From Chloroflexales bacterium ZM16-3 (GTDB lineage Bacteria; Chloroflexota; Chloroflexia; Chloroflexales; Chloroflexaceae): a stretch of 64,000 bases of DNA. The DNA is taken from NCBI GenBank assembly GCA_004138175.2, contig RYFE02000030.1, positions 1-64,000 on the forward strand. Reading direction: 5' to 3'. The notes under the pieces were generated by a model. That model worked only from the letters and a program-made list of their open reading frames with translations. It had not been told where the DNA came from and did no database searches. The position numbers were made by a program, and so were the translations under genes. Shown piece by piece: positions 49,878 through 57,783 of this stretch; within the stretch, counting starts at the first letter, position 1; the number at the start of each line of letters is the position of its first letter.

Positions 49878-50816
49878 CTATGAGAACAGCGCGCTGAGGG
49901 AGAGATCCTTATGGATGCGCATGATCGCCTCAGCGAAGAGCGGGGCGACGCTGATCGTGCGCACGCGGGCCTTGGACGCCTTGGCGGCCTGCGGGATGGT
50001 GTTGGTGATGATCGTCTCGACCATATCCGACGCTTTGATGATCTCCATCGCATCATCCGCGAAGATCCCGTGGGTCGCGCAGGCGTAGACGCTGCGGGCA
50101 CCGCGACCTAGCAGGGCGTGGGCCGCCTCAACGAGCGTGCCGCCCGTCGAGATCATATCATCGACGATGATAGCCGTCTTGCCCTCGACATCGCCGACGA
50201 TATCCATCACCTCGGCGATATCGGGCTCGGGGCGCTGCTTGGCGATAATCGCAAGCCCCGCGCCGATCCGCTCGCGGAAGCGGTTGGCCCTGCCCACGCC
50301 ACCAGCGTCGGGGGAGACCACCACCGGGTTGGGTAGGTTCAGCCCGCGCACATAGTCCGAGAGCATCTGTGCGGCCTGGAGGTGGTCCACCGGGATGTCG
50401 AAGAAGCCCTCGATCGCCGGGGCGTGGAGGTCCATCGTCAGCACGCGGTCGGCCCCGGCGGTGCGGATGAGGTTCGCCACAAGCTTGGCCGAGATCGGCT
50501 CGCGCCCGGAGGTCTTCTTCTCCTGCTTGGCGTAGCCGTAGTAGGGGATCACCGCCGTCACCCGCGCGGCCGATGCCCGGCGCAGCGCGTCGATCAGGAG
50601 CAGCAACTCCATCAGGTGGTGGTCGACCGGCGAGCATGTGGGCTGGACCACGAACACATCGCAGCCGCGCACGTTGTCGTGGAGCTTGACCCGCGTCTCG
50701 CCATTTTTGAATGAGCCGACCAGGGCGCGCCCCAGGCCGATCCGCAGGCTGGTGGCGATCTCACGGGCTAGAGCTTCGTTGGCGTTCCCGCTGAACACAA
50801 GGAGACGACCGTCCAT
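49878..50816 (-). CDS. prs: Ribose-phosphate pyrophosphokinase
   Basis: This 312-residue enzyme makes PRPP from ribose-5-phosphate and ATP for purine, pyrimidine, histidine and NAD synthesis. Conserved features are FSGNANEALA near the N-terminus, SFKNGETRVKL near 36, the ATP-loop region PYYGYAKQEKKTSGREPISAK near 92 (YARQDRK in most homologues), TMDLHAPAIEGFFDIPVDHL near 128, and the PRPP-binding VDDMISTGGTL near 217. The length is typical. It lies downstream of tRNA-Gln on the same strand, with no clear ribosome binding site before the ATG at 50816. Confidence 0.96.
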   Translation of the reverse strand: MDGRLLVFSGNANEALAREIATSLRIGLGRALVGSFKNGETRVKLHDNVRGCDVFVVQPTCSPVDHHLMELLLLIDALRRASAARVTAVIPYYGYAKQEKKTSGREPISAKLVANLIRTAGADRVLTMDLHAPAIEGFFDIPVDHLQAAQMLSDYVRGLNLPNPVVVSPDAGGVGRANRFRERIGAGLAIIAKQRPEPDIAEVMDIVGDVEGKTAIIVDDMISTGGTLVEAAHALLGRGARSVYACATHGIFADDAMEIIKASDMVETIITNTIPQAAKASKARVRTISVAPLFAEAIMRIHKDLSLSALFS

Positions 50817-50987
50817 CGCTGAATTTCACTCCCGAGTACTAAAAAAGGCAGTGAAGCACAGCTCCACTGCGTGAGTATGGCCGGGTCAGAGCCGGCGTAG
50901 GTGATGGGTGGCTGATTGTAGCGTCGCGGCTCGCTGCCATACCTCGGCACCGTTCGCGGGCGACCTTCCCACGGGGTTATGGTCGTG

Positions 50988-51061
50988 TGGCTGCCGGGCC
51001 AGGACTCGAACCTGGACAGACGGATTCAAAGTCCGTCGTGCTGCCATTACACAACCCGGCA
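50988..51061 (-). tRNA. tRNA-Gln (TTG)
   Basis: The minus strand forms a full cloverleaf: acceptor TGCCGGG/CCCGGCA, anticodon stem ACGGA/TCCGT, loop CTTTGAA with anticodon TTG, T-arm CCAGGTTCGAGTCCTGG, discriminator G and encoded CCA. Confidence 0.97.
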
Positions 51062-51074
51062 ATACCTTTCTACT

Positions 51075-51083
51075 ATTATAGCA
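51075..51083 (-). promoter_or_regulatory. Extended -10 promoter of tRNA-Gln
   Basis: The minus strand reads TGCTATAAT, ending 14 bases before the tRNA 5' end at 51061. Confidence 0.75.
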
Positions 51084-51127
51084 CACCCCCGCTAGGCGGC
51101 GGCGTTGCAACGACCTGGGTACCTCCG

Positions 51128-51254
51128 GCTGGCGACTGAAGTCGCGCCGGCGGGGCGCGTTGCGCCGGGCGTCGGCCTGCGCCGACGCCGGAACCGCCCG
51201 CGTAGGCGGGCGGCTGGCCGCAGGCCCCCGCGGCGCGGCTTCAGCCGCCAGCGG
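51128..51254. repeat. Family B palindromic repeat
   Basis: The string of hairpins matches 46390-46512 over almost its entire length, with a few compensating differences in stems. It lies between tRNA-Gln and the DUF697 gene. Confidence 0.9.
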
Positions 51255-51308
51255 CGTTACATGGCCCTAACGCCATCAGCCCGCTCTCAGATCGCGTCCT
51301 GACGGCCA

Positions 51309-51317
51309 TGCTATAAT
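51309..51317 (+). promoter_or_regulatory. Extended -10 promoter of the DUF697 gene
   Basis: TGCTATAAT would start transcription near 51324, giving a leader of about 29 nt that contains the AAGGAG ribosome binding site. Confidence 0.75.
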
Positions 51318-51352
51318 CCAGAGCGGATGATCTGTTGCATAAGGAGCCGCCT

Positions 51353-52477
51353 GTGCCGAACTGGAATGATCTGGGAGCGGCCTTCAGCACGCTGCGTGAG
51401 ATTGACGTGACTGTGATCCGCGAGGAGAGCGAGCGTCCCGTCACCATCGCCTGCGTGGGCGAGCAGCCCGCCCTGGCCACCTCAGTCGGCCTGCTGAGCA
51501 CCAGCGACAGCCGACGCTATGGGCCTGTGGGGCTCAATCCGCTGCTGATCGCGACCCTGGGCGATGTTCGTAAAGGTGGCCTGTCCGATGATCTCGGCTC
51601 GGCTCTGCGCCACGCCGACCTCTTGCTCATCGCCCTCGATGGGCGCGAGCCAGTCTCCACAGCCGCCGCCGCCGCTATTCGGCTTCTGGCTGACCTGGCA
51701 ATGCCGACGGTGATTGTGCTTGGCTATACGGACACGCCGCCCATCCCTGCCGGCGACACGCGCCGCGCCTTCGCCTATGCCCATGTGGTGGCTCTGCCGA
51801 ACCCTGAGTTGCCCCAGGCGGCTGACACCCTGGCCGAGGCGGTGTTTGAGCGGCTCCCCGGCGACCTGCACATGGCAGCTGCCCGCCGTCTGCCTGGCCT
51901 GCGGCCAACCTACGCGCGCCTGCTAATCAATGCGACATCGTTCACTAACGCGTCGTATGCCTTGGCCTCGGCACTGCCCGAGCAGATCCCGATCTTCAGC
52001 ATCCCCTTCGCCGCTGCCGATATCCTGGTGCTCACGAAGAATCAGGCGATGCTTGTCTATAAGCTGGCCATCTCCCACGGCGCCCCTCCCGAGTTCCAGG
52101 CCCGCATCCGCGAGGTGCTGCCCGTCCTCGGCGGGGCCTTCGCCTGGCGGCAGGTGGCCCGCACCCTGGTCGGGCTCATCCCGGTCTGGGGCGTTGTCCC
52201 AAAGGTTGCGATCGCCTACGCCGGCACCTACTCGACGGGGATGGTCGCCTGGCGCTGGTTCGACAGCGGCGAGCTGATCTCGGGCGACCGGCTGAAGGAG
52301 ATCACTGATGAGGCGCTGCGGATTGGGCGTGAGCGCGCCCTCTCTATCGTATCATCCGCCCGCGAGCGCGGTAGCGCGGGGGGGAGCGCCCTGGGCAAGC
52401 TCACCGGGCGCATCCGTCGGGCGCTCCCCGGCGGCAAGGGCCGCCCGGCCCCGCCGACTGAGCCTGAGCAGCCATAG
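51353..52477 (+). CDS. DUF697-domain membrane protein with a degenerate GTPase-like N-terminus
   Basis: This 374-residue protein starts at GTG 51353, with AAGGAG six bases upstream. The N-terminal 180 residues look like a G-domain scaffold (TIACVGEQPALATSVGLL, then ADLLLIALDG and PTVIVLGYTD) but lack a Walker A GxxxxGK[ST], so it probably does not hydrolyse GTP. The C-terminal DUF697 domain (about 215-330) has ADILVLTKNQAMLVYKLAIS and LVGLIPVWGVVPKVAIAYAG, with two membrane-associated hydrophobic helices. A basic, Gly-rich tail follows. DUF697 proteins are often fused to intact GTPases. The function is unknown. Confidence 0.83.
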   Translation: MPNWNDLGAAFSTLREIDVTVIREESERPVTIACVGEQPALATSVGLLSTSDSRRYGPVGLNPLLIATLGDVRKGGLSDDLGSALRHADLLLIALDGREPVSTAAAAAIRLLADLAMPTVIVLGYTDTPPIPAGDTRRAFAYAHVVALPNPELPQAADTLAEAVFERLPGDLHMAAARRLPGLRPTYARLLINATSFTNASYALASALPEQIPIFSIPFAAADILVLTKNQAMLVYKLAISHGAPPEFQARIREVLPVLGGAFAWRQVARTLVGLIPVWGVVPKVAIAYAGTYSTGMVAWRWFDSGELISGDRLKEITDEALRIGRERALSIVSSARERGSAGGSALGKLTGRIRRALPGGKGRPAPPTEPEQP

Positions 52478-52548
52478 TGCGCTGTAGCGCAAGGGGCGGG
52501 ATGTAGGGATTGCTCGGCGGCCAGAAGCTTATCTATTGAGAGGTATAG

Positions 52549-52575
52549 CAAAAGAGGGCCTTGTGCCCTCTTTTG
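52549..52575 (+). terminator. Rho-independent terminator
   Basis: The stem caaaagagggc/gccctcttttg closes on a 5-nt loop. The terminal T-run is in the 3' arm. It separates the DUF697 gene from murA, and its position argues against a murA start at 52561. Confidence 0.82.
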
Positions 52576-52611
52576 TCGCCTCAGCCACCGTTTGAAGGAG
52601 CGCATGCACTT

Positions 52612-53898
52612 ATGGATCGTTTTGTTATCGAGGGCGGCCACCGCCTGAGCGGCGCGATCACTCCCTCTGGCAATAAGAATGCGGCGCTGCCGCTTCTGGC
52701 GGCGGCGCTGCTCACCAGCGGCCGCCTGCTGCTGCGGAATGTGCCCGATATTGGCGACGTGCGGATCAAGCTGTCGCTGCTGGAGCAGCTTGGCGTGAGG
52801 GTCGAGCGGGTCGCGCCGCACGACTATGCGCTGACTGCCACATCCATCCCTGCCGGCGACCCCGACATCGCTATGGCCCGGCGCATCCGCACCTCGCCGC
52901 TGCTCGCCGGCCCGCTGCTCGCCCGCCGCGGCCATGTCACTCTTCCTCGCCCCGGCGGCGATGTGATCGGCCGCCGCCGCCTCGATACGCACTTCCTTGC
53001 CCTGTGCGCGCTCGGCGCGGCCGTCGAGGTGACGCCCACCAGCTATGTCCTCAGTACGGACGGGCTGCGCGGTGCCGATATCTTCCTCGATGAGATGAGC
53101 GTGACCGGCACCGAGCAGGCGGTGCTGGCCGCCGTGCTGTCCGAGGGCCACACCACCATCGGTAACGCCGCATCGGAGCCGCACGTCCAGGATCTCTGCC
53201 GCTGCCTGTGCCAGATGGGGGCGAAGATCTCTGGCATCGGCACGAACCTGCTGGAGATCGAGGGCGTGCCGAGCCTGGGCGGCACCGATTTCACCATTGG
53301 CCCCGACTTTATGGAGGTCGGCTCGCTGATCGGCCTCGCCGCCGTCACCGGCAGCGAGCTGCGCCTGGTGGGTGCCCGCCCGCGCGATCACCGCATGAGC
53401 CGGATCGCCTTCGGCCGTCTCGGCGTGACCTGGCGCGACGAGGGTGATGATATCGTCGTCCCCGGCGGCCAGGAGCTTGTGGTTAACCACGACCTGCACG
53501 GGGCCATCCCGAAGATCGACTCGGCCCCCTGGCCGGGCTTTAACCCTGACCTGATCAGCACGGCCCTGGTGGTTGCCACGCAGTCGCGCGGGACGGTGCT
53601 CATCCACGAGAAGATGTTCGAGAGCCGGCTGTTCTTCGCCGACCGCCTGATCGGCATGGGTGCGAAGATCGTGCTCTGTGACCCGCATCGGGCCGTGGTG
53701 GTCGGGCCGTCGCAGCTCTACGGCGAGCCCGAGGGCCTGCCTAGCCCGGACATCCGCGCGGGCATGGCTCTGCTTACGGCGGCGCTCTGCGCGAAGGGTC
53801 GCAGTGTGATCTTTAATATCGGCCAGATTGACCGGGGCTACGAGCGGATCGACGAGCGCCTGGCTGCGCTGGGGGCGCGGATCGAGCGGGCGCGCTAG
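52612..53898 (+). CDS. murA: UDP-N-acetylglucosamine 1-carboxyvinyltransferase, Asp-type active site
   Basis: This 428-residue enzyme catalyses the first committed step of peptidoglycan synthesis, transferring enolpyruvate from PEP to UDP-GlcNAc. The SGNKNAALP motif (Lys22) and the twin-domain inside-out alpha/beta barrel pattern are present. The loop that carries Cys115 in E. coli MurA reads [15 protein letters not shown] here, with Asp117 in the Cys position. Cys-to-Asp is known in mycobacterial, chlamydial and Borrelia enzymes, where it gives intrinsic fosfomycin resistance, so the same is expected. AGGAG lies 11 bases before ATG 52612. It follows a terminator, so it has its own promoter or is weakly read through. 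Confidence 0.94.
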   Translation: MDRFVIEGGHRLSGAITPSGNKNAALPLLAAALLTSGRLLLRNVPDIGDVRIKLSLLEQLGVRVERVAPHDYALTATSIPAGDPDIAMARRIRTSPLLAGPLLARRGHVTLPRPGGDVIGRRRLDTHFLALCALGAAVEVTPTSYVLSTDGLRGADIFLDEMSVTGTEQAVLAAVLSEGHTTIGNAASEPHVQDLCRCLCQMGAKISGIGTNLLEIEGVPSLGGTDFTIGPDFMEVGSLIGLAAVTGSELRLVGARPRDHRMSRIAFGRLGVTWRDEGDDIVVPGGQELVVNHDLHGAIPKIDSAPWPGFNPDLISTALVVATQSRGTVLIHEKMFESRLFFADRLIGMGAKIVLCDPHRAVVVGPSQLYGEPEGLPSPDIRAGMALLTAALCAKGRSVIFNIGQIDRGYERIDERLAALGARIERAR

Positions 53899-53939
53899 GG
53901 TGGGGTGTCAACGCCGTTGGGGCTGCGCCCCAAACCCGC

Positions 53940-54016
53940 TTTGTGTCGGGTGTTGGTGGCTTCGCCACCAACACCCGACACAAAAAAGAACGTGGGGGCG
54001 GCGAAGCCGCCCCCAC
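53940..54016 (-). terminator. Double hairpin terminator between murA and the SRAP gene
   Basis: For minus-strand transcripts of the SRAP gene, the stem gtgggggcggc/gccgcccccac (53992-54016) is followed by GTTCTTTTTT. A second 21-bp stem (53940-53964 with 53964-53984) lies beyond it and may serve murA transcripts. Confidence 0.75.
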
Positions 54017-54038
54017 ACCCCCACCGGTAGGGCCAGCC

Positions 54039-54704
54039 CTAGCCGAGCGGCGCGATCAGCGCCGCAGAGTCGTTTGCGACTCGGTTGACGCCCTTGCCGA
54101 CCGGGTAGGATTCCATGGCCTCGGCGGGGAATGGCTCGAAGAGGTGCTCCAGCGGCCCAGCCTCGCGCATGTCGGGGTCGAGCCAGAGCCTGTACTCATC
54201 GGGGGGCAAGATGACCGGCATGCGGTCGTGGAGCGGCGCGAGGAGCGGGTTGGCTCTGGTGGTGAGGATGGTGCATGTCTGCACGGCCACATCGTCGGGG
54301 CCGCGCCAGCTCTCCCAGAGCCCGGCCATGGCAAAGGGCGCGCCAGCGTGTACGCGGAAGTAGAAGGGCTGCTTGCCGCCGGGGGCCGCCTGCCACTCGT
54401 AGAAACCGTCGGCGAGGATGAGGCAGCGGCGCTGCCTGAGGGCGGCGCGGAAGGAGGGCTTCTCTGCGACCGTCTCTGATCGTGCGTTGATCATCTTCGC
54501 GCCGATCGCCAGATCTTTGGCCCAGGAGGGCACCAGCCCCCAGCGCAGCAGCGCGAGCTCGCGGCCCTCTGGGCCGACGCGCACCAAGGGCACCGCCTGG
54601 GTCGGCGCGATGTTGTAGCGCGGGGTGAGCTGGGGCGTATCGGCGATGTCGAACCGCTCGGCCACCTGCCCGCCCGTCGCGCTCAGCGTGTAGCGTCCGC
54701 ACAT
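54039..54704 (-). CDS. SRAP-family DNA-protein crosslink protein (YedK/HMCES-like)
   Basis: This 221-residue protein belongs to the SOS response-associated peptidase family, which forms a stable thiazolidine bond with abasic sites in single-stranded DNA. Start 54704 gives the required Met-Cys N-terminus, MCGRYTL, so Cys2 is exposed after Met removal. Other active residues are visible: the Asn in MINARSET, Glu in ADGFYEWQ and His in PLHDRMPV. The start has no ribosome binding site because it is preceded by period-7 gaatgct/gaatggt repeat DNA; a longer frame to 54761 is repeat and would block Cys2. Confidence 0.93.
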   Translation of the reverse strand: MCGRYTLSATGGQVAERFDIADTPQLTPRYNIAPTQAVPLVRVGPEGRELALLRWGLVPSWAKDLAIGAKMINARSETVAEKPSFRAALRQRRCLILADGFYEWQAAPGGKQPFYFRVHAGAPFAMAGLWESWRGPDDVAVQTCTILTTRANPLLAPLHDRMPVILPPDEYRLWLDPDMREAGPLEHLFEPFPAEAMESYPVGKGVNRVANDSAALIAPLG

Positions 54705-54770
54705 GTGAATGCTGAATGGTGAATGCTGAATGGTGAATGTTACGCATTCAGCACTCAGCATTCACCATTT
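54705..54770. repeat. Period-7 tandem repeat (gaatgct / gaatggt class), partly inverted
   Basis: Five gaatgct/gaatggt heptamers (54707-54738) are followed by inverted gcattca/gcactca units (54744-54768), so the tract can form a hairpin directly before the SRAP start codon. Confidence 0.85.
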
Positions 54771-54777
54771 ATGATTA

Positions 54778-55188
54778 CTACTCGTCGTCCAGCTTAGTGG
54801 TCTTGCCCGTTGTGGCGGAGTCACCGGCGCTGCTCTGGAGGCGGGAGACAAAGGCGGCCATCTGGTCGTTGAGCTGCGAGATGCCGCGCGTGAGGGCCTC
54901 CTGGAAATCCTTGGCTGTCTGGCTCTCCTGGGCCTGGCTGATGGCCTGCTGGCCGCGCTCGGCGAGGGTGCGCAGTCGCTCGTCTTCCTGGATGGCTTTG
55001 AGCGCCGACTGCATCTGCGTGCCGATCTCCTTCATCCCTGATGCGATGTCGCTCTGGAGTTGCTTCGCTCGATCACTGTCCATCGCGGTGCGGACGGCAT
55101 GCTCGATTTGCTGGCCGAGCTCGCGCAGCTCGCTGGCGAGATCATCCTGGGGCTGCTGGCCGCTGTTGTTGTCTTCGGGCTGGCTCAT
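54778..55188 (-). CDS. Small helical coiled-coil protein
   Basis: This 136-residue hydrophilic protein has AGGAG seven bases before ATG 55188. Almost the whole length is predicted helix or coiled coil rich in Glu, Gln and Ala (for example DLASELRELGQQIEHAVRTA). The N-terminus (SQPEDNNSGQQPQDD) and C-terminus are disordered. No family is recognised. It lies between the SRAP gene and a glycosyltransferase, with the same orientation, but separate repeat and promoter sequences make a shared function unproven. Confidence 0.75.
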   Translation of the reverse strand: MSQPEDNNSGQQPQDDLASELRELGQQIEHAVRTAMDSDRAKQLQSDIASGMKEIGTQMQSALKAIQEDERLRTLAERGQQAISQAQESQTAKDFQEALTRGISQLNDQMAAFVSRLQSSAGDSATTGKTTKLDDE

Positions 55189-55262
55189 GGGGGGGCTCCT
55201 TCTTCTGTAAATGTCTACGTCCTGGGGTATGACGTCGGATTACGGGATATGGGTGCAGTTGT

Positions 55263-56006
55263 CTAGGGATGGCTCCGGCGGCGCATGAGCCACAGCCCGC
55301 CTGCGACGAGCAGTGCGGTGGCTCCCATCAGCGCCCCCTGGCGTCCGCCGCTCGGCGGGCGGTAGCTGGCGAGCTCGATCATGGCCGCCCCGGCAGTGGC
55401 GACGCGCCCGCGTCGGCCGGAGATTGCCACCTGGGCCACAGGCATGCCCGCCTGCTTCGCCCGCGCGTAGATCTCGGCGTGGGCCAGCCCATCCGGCACA
55501 TCGTCGGTTAGCAGCTCGGCCAGATCTGAGCGGAAGAGGGAGAAGCGAATGGCCGGGTCCCGCAGGTCGGTGCTGAGGATGGTGCGGACGGCGGCGGCGT
55601 AGATCAGGGCCAGGGGGGTGCGGGGCGGTCGAGCCCGGTAGCCCACCACGACGGCGTTGTCGCCGAGGGCCGCCAGCAGGCGCGGCAGATCGGCGATGCC
55701 CGCAGGCCCGGAGATGCTCGCGGCGAAGATGTAGTCGCCACGGGCGACCTGCCACGCCGTGCGCAGGGCGGCGGCGTAGCCGCGTGGCTCGGGCTGGTGG
55801 ATCACCATCACCGAGTCGTAGGCTGCCGCCAGATAGTCGGCCTGCCGAGCTGTCCCGTCGCTGCTCCCATCGTCCACAAGGATGATCTCGTGGTCGGGGC
55901 ACTGGCGGCTGATCCCGGCCATATACTCGGCCATGGTCGCTGCCAGCGTGCTGGCCTGGTTGCGCATCGGCAGCACGGCCGAGATCGTGATGGTCGCCTC
56001 GCTCAC
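55263..56006 (-). CDS. Family 2 glycosyltransferase-like protein lacking the DxD motif
   Basis: This 247-residue protein starts at GTG 56006 with AGGAG nine bases upstream. It has the GT-A fold of dolichol-phosphate-mannose-synthase-type GT2 enzymes: ISAVLPMRNQASTLAATMAE, IILVDDGSSDGT near 42 and QPEPRGYAAALRTAWQVARG near 71. The place where relatives read TDADGQFD (the metal- and nucleotide-sugar-binding DxD) reads AASISGPAGIADL, with no Asp pair. A single C-terminal membrane helix (GALMGATALLVAGGLWLM) and a basic tail anchor it. It may be inactive, regulatory or use a different mechanism. An extended -10 promoter reads into it. Confidence 0.85.
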   Translation of the reverse strand: MSEATITISAVLPMRNQASTLAATMAEYMAGISRQCPDHEIILVDDGSSDGTARQADYLAAAYDSVMVIHQPEPRGYAAALRTAWQVARGDYIFAASISGPAGIADLPRLLAALGDNAVVVGYRARPPRTPLALIYAAAVRTILSTDLRDPAIRFSLFRSDLAELLTDDVPDGLAHAEIYARAKQAGMPVAQVAISGRRGRVATAGAAMIELASYRPPSGGRQGALMGATALLVAGGLWLMRRRSHP

Positions 56007-56052
56007 AGATAAAAACTCCTGATACGCTGCTGCGGGGTTGGGCGTCTGACGG

Positions 56053-56061
56053 ATTATAGCA
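56053..56061 (-). promoter_or_regulatory. Extended -10 promoter of the GT2-like gene
   Basis: The minus strand reads TGCTATAAT, 47 bases upstream of the GTG start at 56006. Confidence 0.75.
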
Positions 56062-56166
56062 TACGCCCTTCTGGAACTTCTGGCGCGCGGGCTACGTCTC
56101 TATGGTAACAATCCCTCCCGCTGCCCTCTATCTTTCTTTATCCGCTTCGGGCCGCGCGCCCTGCAT

Positions 56167-56781
56167 ATGAAAGAAAAGAGTCGTATCATGCGATCTGCAC
56201 CTATGATCTTGCTGGCTCTGCTAGCCCTGTCGCTCTCCGCGTGTGGCTCAGCCCCGCAGGCCGCCGCGCCGACGGAGTCTGCGTCCCCTGGCGCAGAGGT
56301 AGCAACTGTCGCGCCAGCGGCGACATCCGCTCCGACTACCGCGCCTACGGAGACCGCAGCGCCGCTCTCGCTGAGCGCGACGCCTCAGGAGACTGCCATG
56401 CCCGACGATACCGAGACCCCGCAGCCGCCCGCCGCGTCGCCCACGAGCCAGCAGCCCATCCGCACCGCCCGCCCTGTCCCCACGGTCGCGCAGGTGCCCC
56501 AGTCGGCGTCAGCCGCCCCGGTGGTGGGCGAGGTGCCATCTGACCTGCTCGCCAAGATTCTGGCCGACGCCGCGCAGCTCAGCGGTGTGGACGCAGCCGC
56601 GATCATTGTGCAGAAGGCCGAGGCCGTCGAGTGGAGCGACAGCTCGCTCGGCTGCCCGCAGCCTGGCATGGCCTATATGCAGGTGATCACCCCCGGCTAC
56701 CAGGTGGTGCTCGCTGCTGGCGCGGCGACCTACGACTACCACGCCAACGCTCGCGGGCGCTTCGTCCTCTGCAAGAAATGA
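56167..56781 (+). CDS. Lipoprotein with a conserved C-terminal Chloroflexota-type domain
   Basis: This 204-residue protein has a lipoprotein signal: a hydrophobic core LLALLALSLSACGS with the lipobox Cys at about residue 26. A long Ala/Pro/Thr/Ser-rich linker (about 27-115) follows. The C-terminal 80 residues form a small domain with VEWSDSSLGCPQPGMAYMQV and TPGYQVVLAAGAATYDYHAN, ending in a Cys near the C-terminus that may pair with the first. I recall this domain from many Chloroflexota and cyanobacterial lipoproteins, but it has no known activity. ATG 56167 or 56188 could be the start. Confidence 0.8.
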   Translation: MKEKSRIMRSAPMILLALLALSLSACGSAPQAAAPTESASPGAEVATVAPAATSAPTTAPTETAAPLSLSATPQETAMPDDTETPQPPAASPTSQQPIRTARPVPTVAQVPQSASAAPVVGEVPSDLLAKILADAAQLSGVDAAAIIVQKAEAVEWSDSSLGCPQPGMAYMQVITPGYQVVLAAGAATYDYHANARGRFVLCKK

Positions 56782-56791
56782 CGACTCGCAT

Positions 56792-56845
56792 AGGGGCGGC
56801 TCGCGTGGGGGCGGCTCGCAAGCCGCCCCCACGCGAGCCGCCCCT
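56792..56845. terminator. 25-bp-stem hairpin of the GTAGGGGC class between convergent genes
   Basis: Arms 56792-56816 and 56821-56845 are perfectly complementary with a 4-nt loop. It separates the lipoprotein gene and lysZ and may stop both transcripts. Confidence 0.85.
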
Positions 56846-56847
56846 CC

Positions 56848-57651
56848 CTACCCGATCACCGTCCCCTGTCCCTCCAGCGCCCGCGTTACGCAGCCCGCAG
56901 CCCGCGCGTCGCCCAGGATGACCCGGCCCACGCCCTGGGCGATGGCCTCTTGGGCGCCGAGCACCTTCTTCTTCATGCGGCCCTCGGCGAACCCGACATA
57001 GGCGTCGATCTCGCCGGGCGGAATGTGGGCGATCAGCGAGGACTCGTCGGGGAAGGCGCGCAGCAGCCCTGGCACATTCGAGAGCAGCAGCAGCGTGTCG
57101 GCCCCCAGCGCCGCCGCGATCGCCGCCGCCGCCCTGTCCCCGTCCACATTCAGCGCCTCGCCCCGCTCCGAGCAGGCCAGCGGCGCGACCACCGGCATAT
57201 AGCCAGCGTCGAGCAGCGCCCGCAGCAGATCCGCGTTCACCGCATCGATTGTCCCCGTCCAGTCATCGCGTAGCAGCTTCTGCCGCCCGTCCTCCACGAT
57301 GCGGATCGTCGGCTTGCGTCTGCCAGAGAGCACCCGCCCGTCGAGCCCGCTGATGCCGACCGCGTTTACCCCACGGGCCTGGAGCCGCTCAACCAGCCCC
57401 TTATTCACCAGGCCGCCCGCCGCCATCATAAACAGCTCCAGGGTGCGCCGGTCGGTGTAGCGGCTGGTGTAGCCGCTCGGCGAGGTGACGAAGCGCGGCG
57501 GGTGGCCCAGCGCCTCCCCCAGGCGGTTCGTCTCGTCTGAGCCGCCGTGGACGAGCACCACCGGCCCGCCCGAATCGCCCCGCGCCGCCAGGTCGTCGCA
57601 GAGGGCGTCGTAGTTATTGCCGGCGCTCCCGCCGACCTTGATCACCAGCAT
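56848..57651 (-). CDS. lysZ: [LysW]-aminoadipate / amino-group carrier kinase
   Basis: This 267-residue amino-acid kinase is related to ArgB but matches LysZ of the alpha-aminoadipate lysine pathway, in which the substrate is carried on the small protein LysW. Diagnostic segments are HGGSDETNRLGEALGHPPRF near 35, TSPSGYTSRYTDRRTLELF near 55 and GVNAVGISGLDGRVL near 93. NVDGDRAAAAIAAAL lies near 170 and LLSNVPGLLRAFPDE near 188. N-acetylglutamate kinases lack the ETNRLGEALG segment. The kinase phosphorylates the gamma or delta carboxylate of the carried amino acid. LysW and the other lys genes are not here. The ATG at 57651 has a GATGAGAG upstream. Arginine-pathway use of the same carrier is possible. 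Confidence 0.9.
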   Translation of the reverse strand: MLVIKVGGSAGNNYDALCDDLAARGDSGGPVVLVHGGSDETNRLGEALGHPPRFVTSPSGYTSRYTDRRTLELFMMAAGGLVNKGLVERLQARGVNAVGISGLDGRVLSGRRKPTIRIVEDGRQKLLRDDWTGTIDAVNADLLRALLDAGYMPVVAPLACSERGEALNVDGDRAAAAIAAALGADTLLLLSNVPGLLRAFPDESSLIAHIPPGEIDAYVGFAEGRMKKKVLGAQEAIAQGVGRVILGDARAAGCVTRALEGQGTVIG

Positions 57652-57738
57652 GCTCTCATCCCTCTCTCAGCATTGTGTGGTACAACGGTTATCACTCCAC
57701 CGCGACGCAATCATACACCAGATGTAACATATGATCTG

Positions 57739-57764
57739 TGAGGTGTGATCCTGATCACGCCTCA
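57739..57764. promoter_or_regulatory. CRP-like inverted repeat upstream of the amidase gene
   Basis: A 12-bp dyad with one mismatch contains TGTGA-N6-TCACG (57744-57759), one change from the CRP core at 14679-14694. It lies 20 bases before the predicted amidase start. Function is inferred. Confidence 0.5.
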
Positions 57765-57783
57765 CATGTTGAGGATTCTGTCT

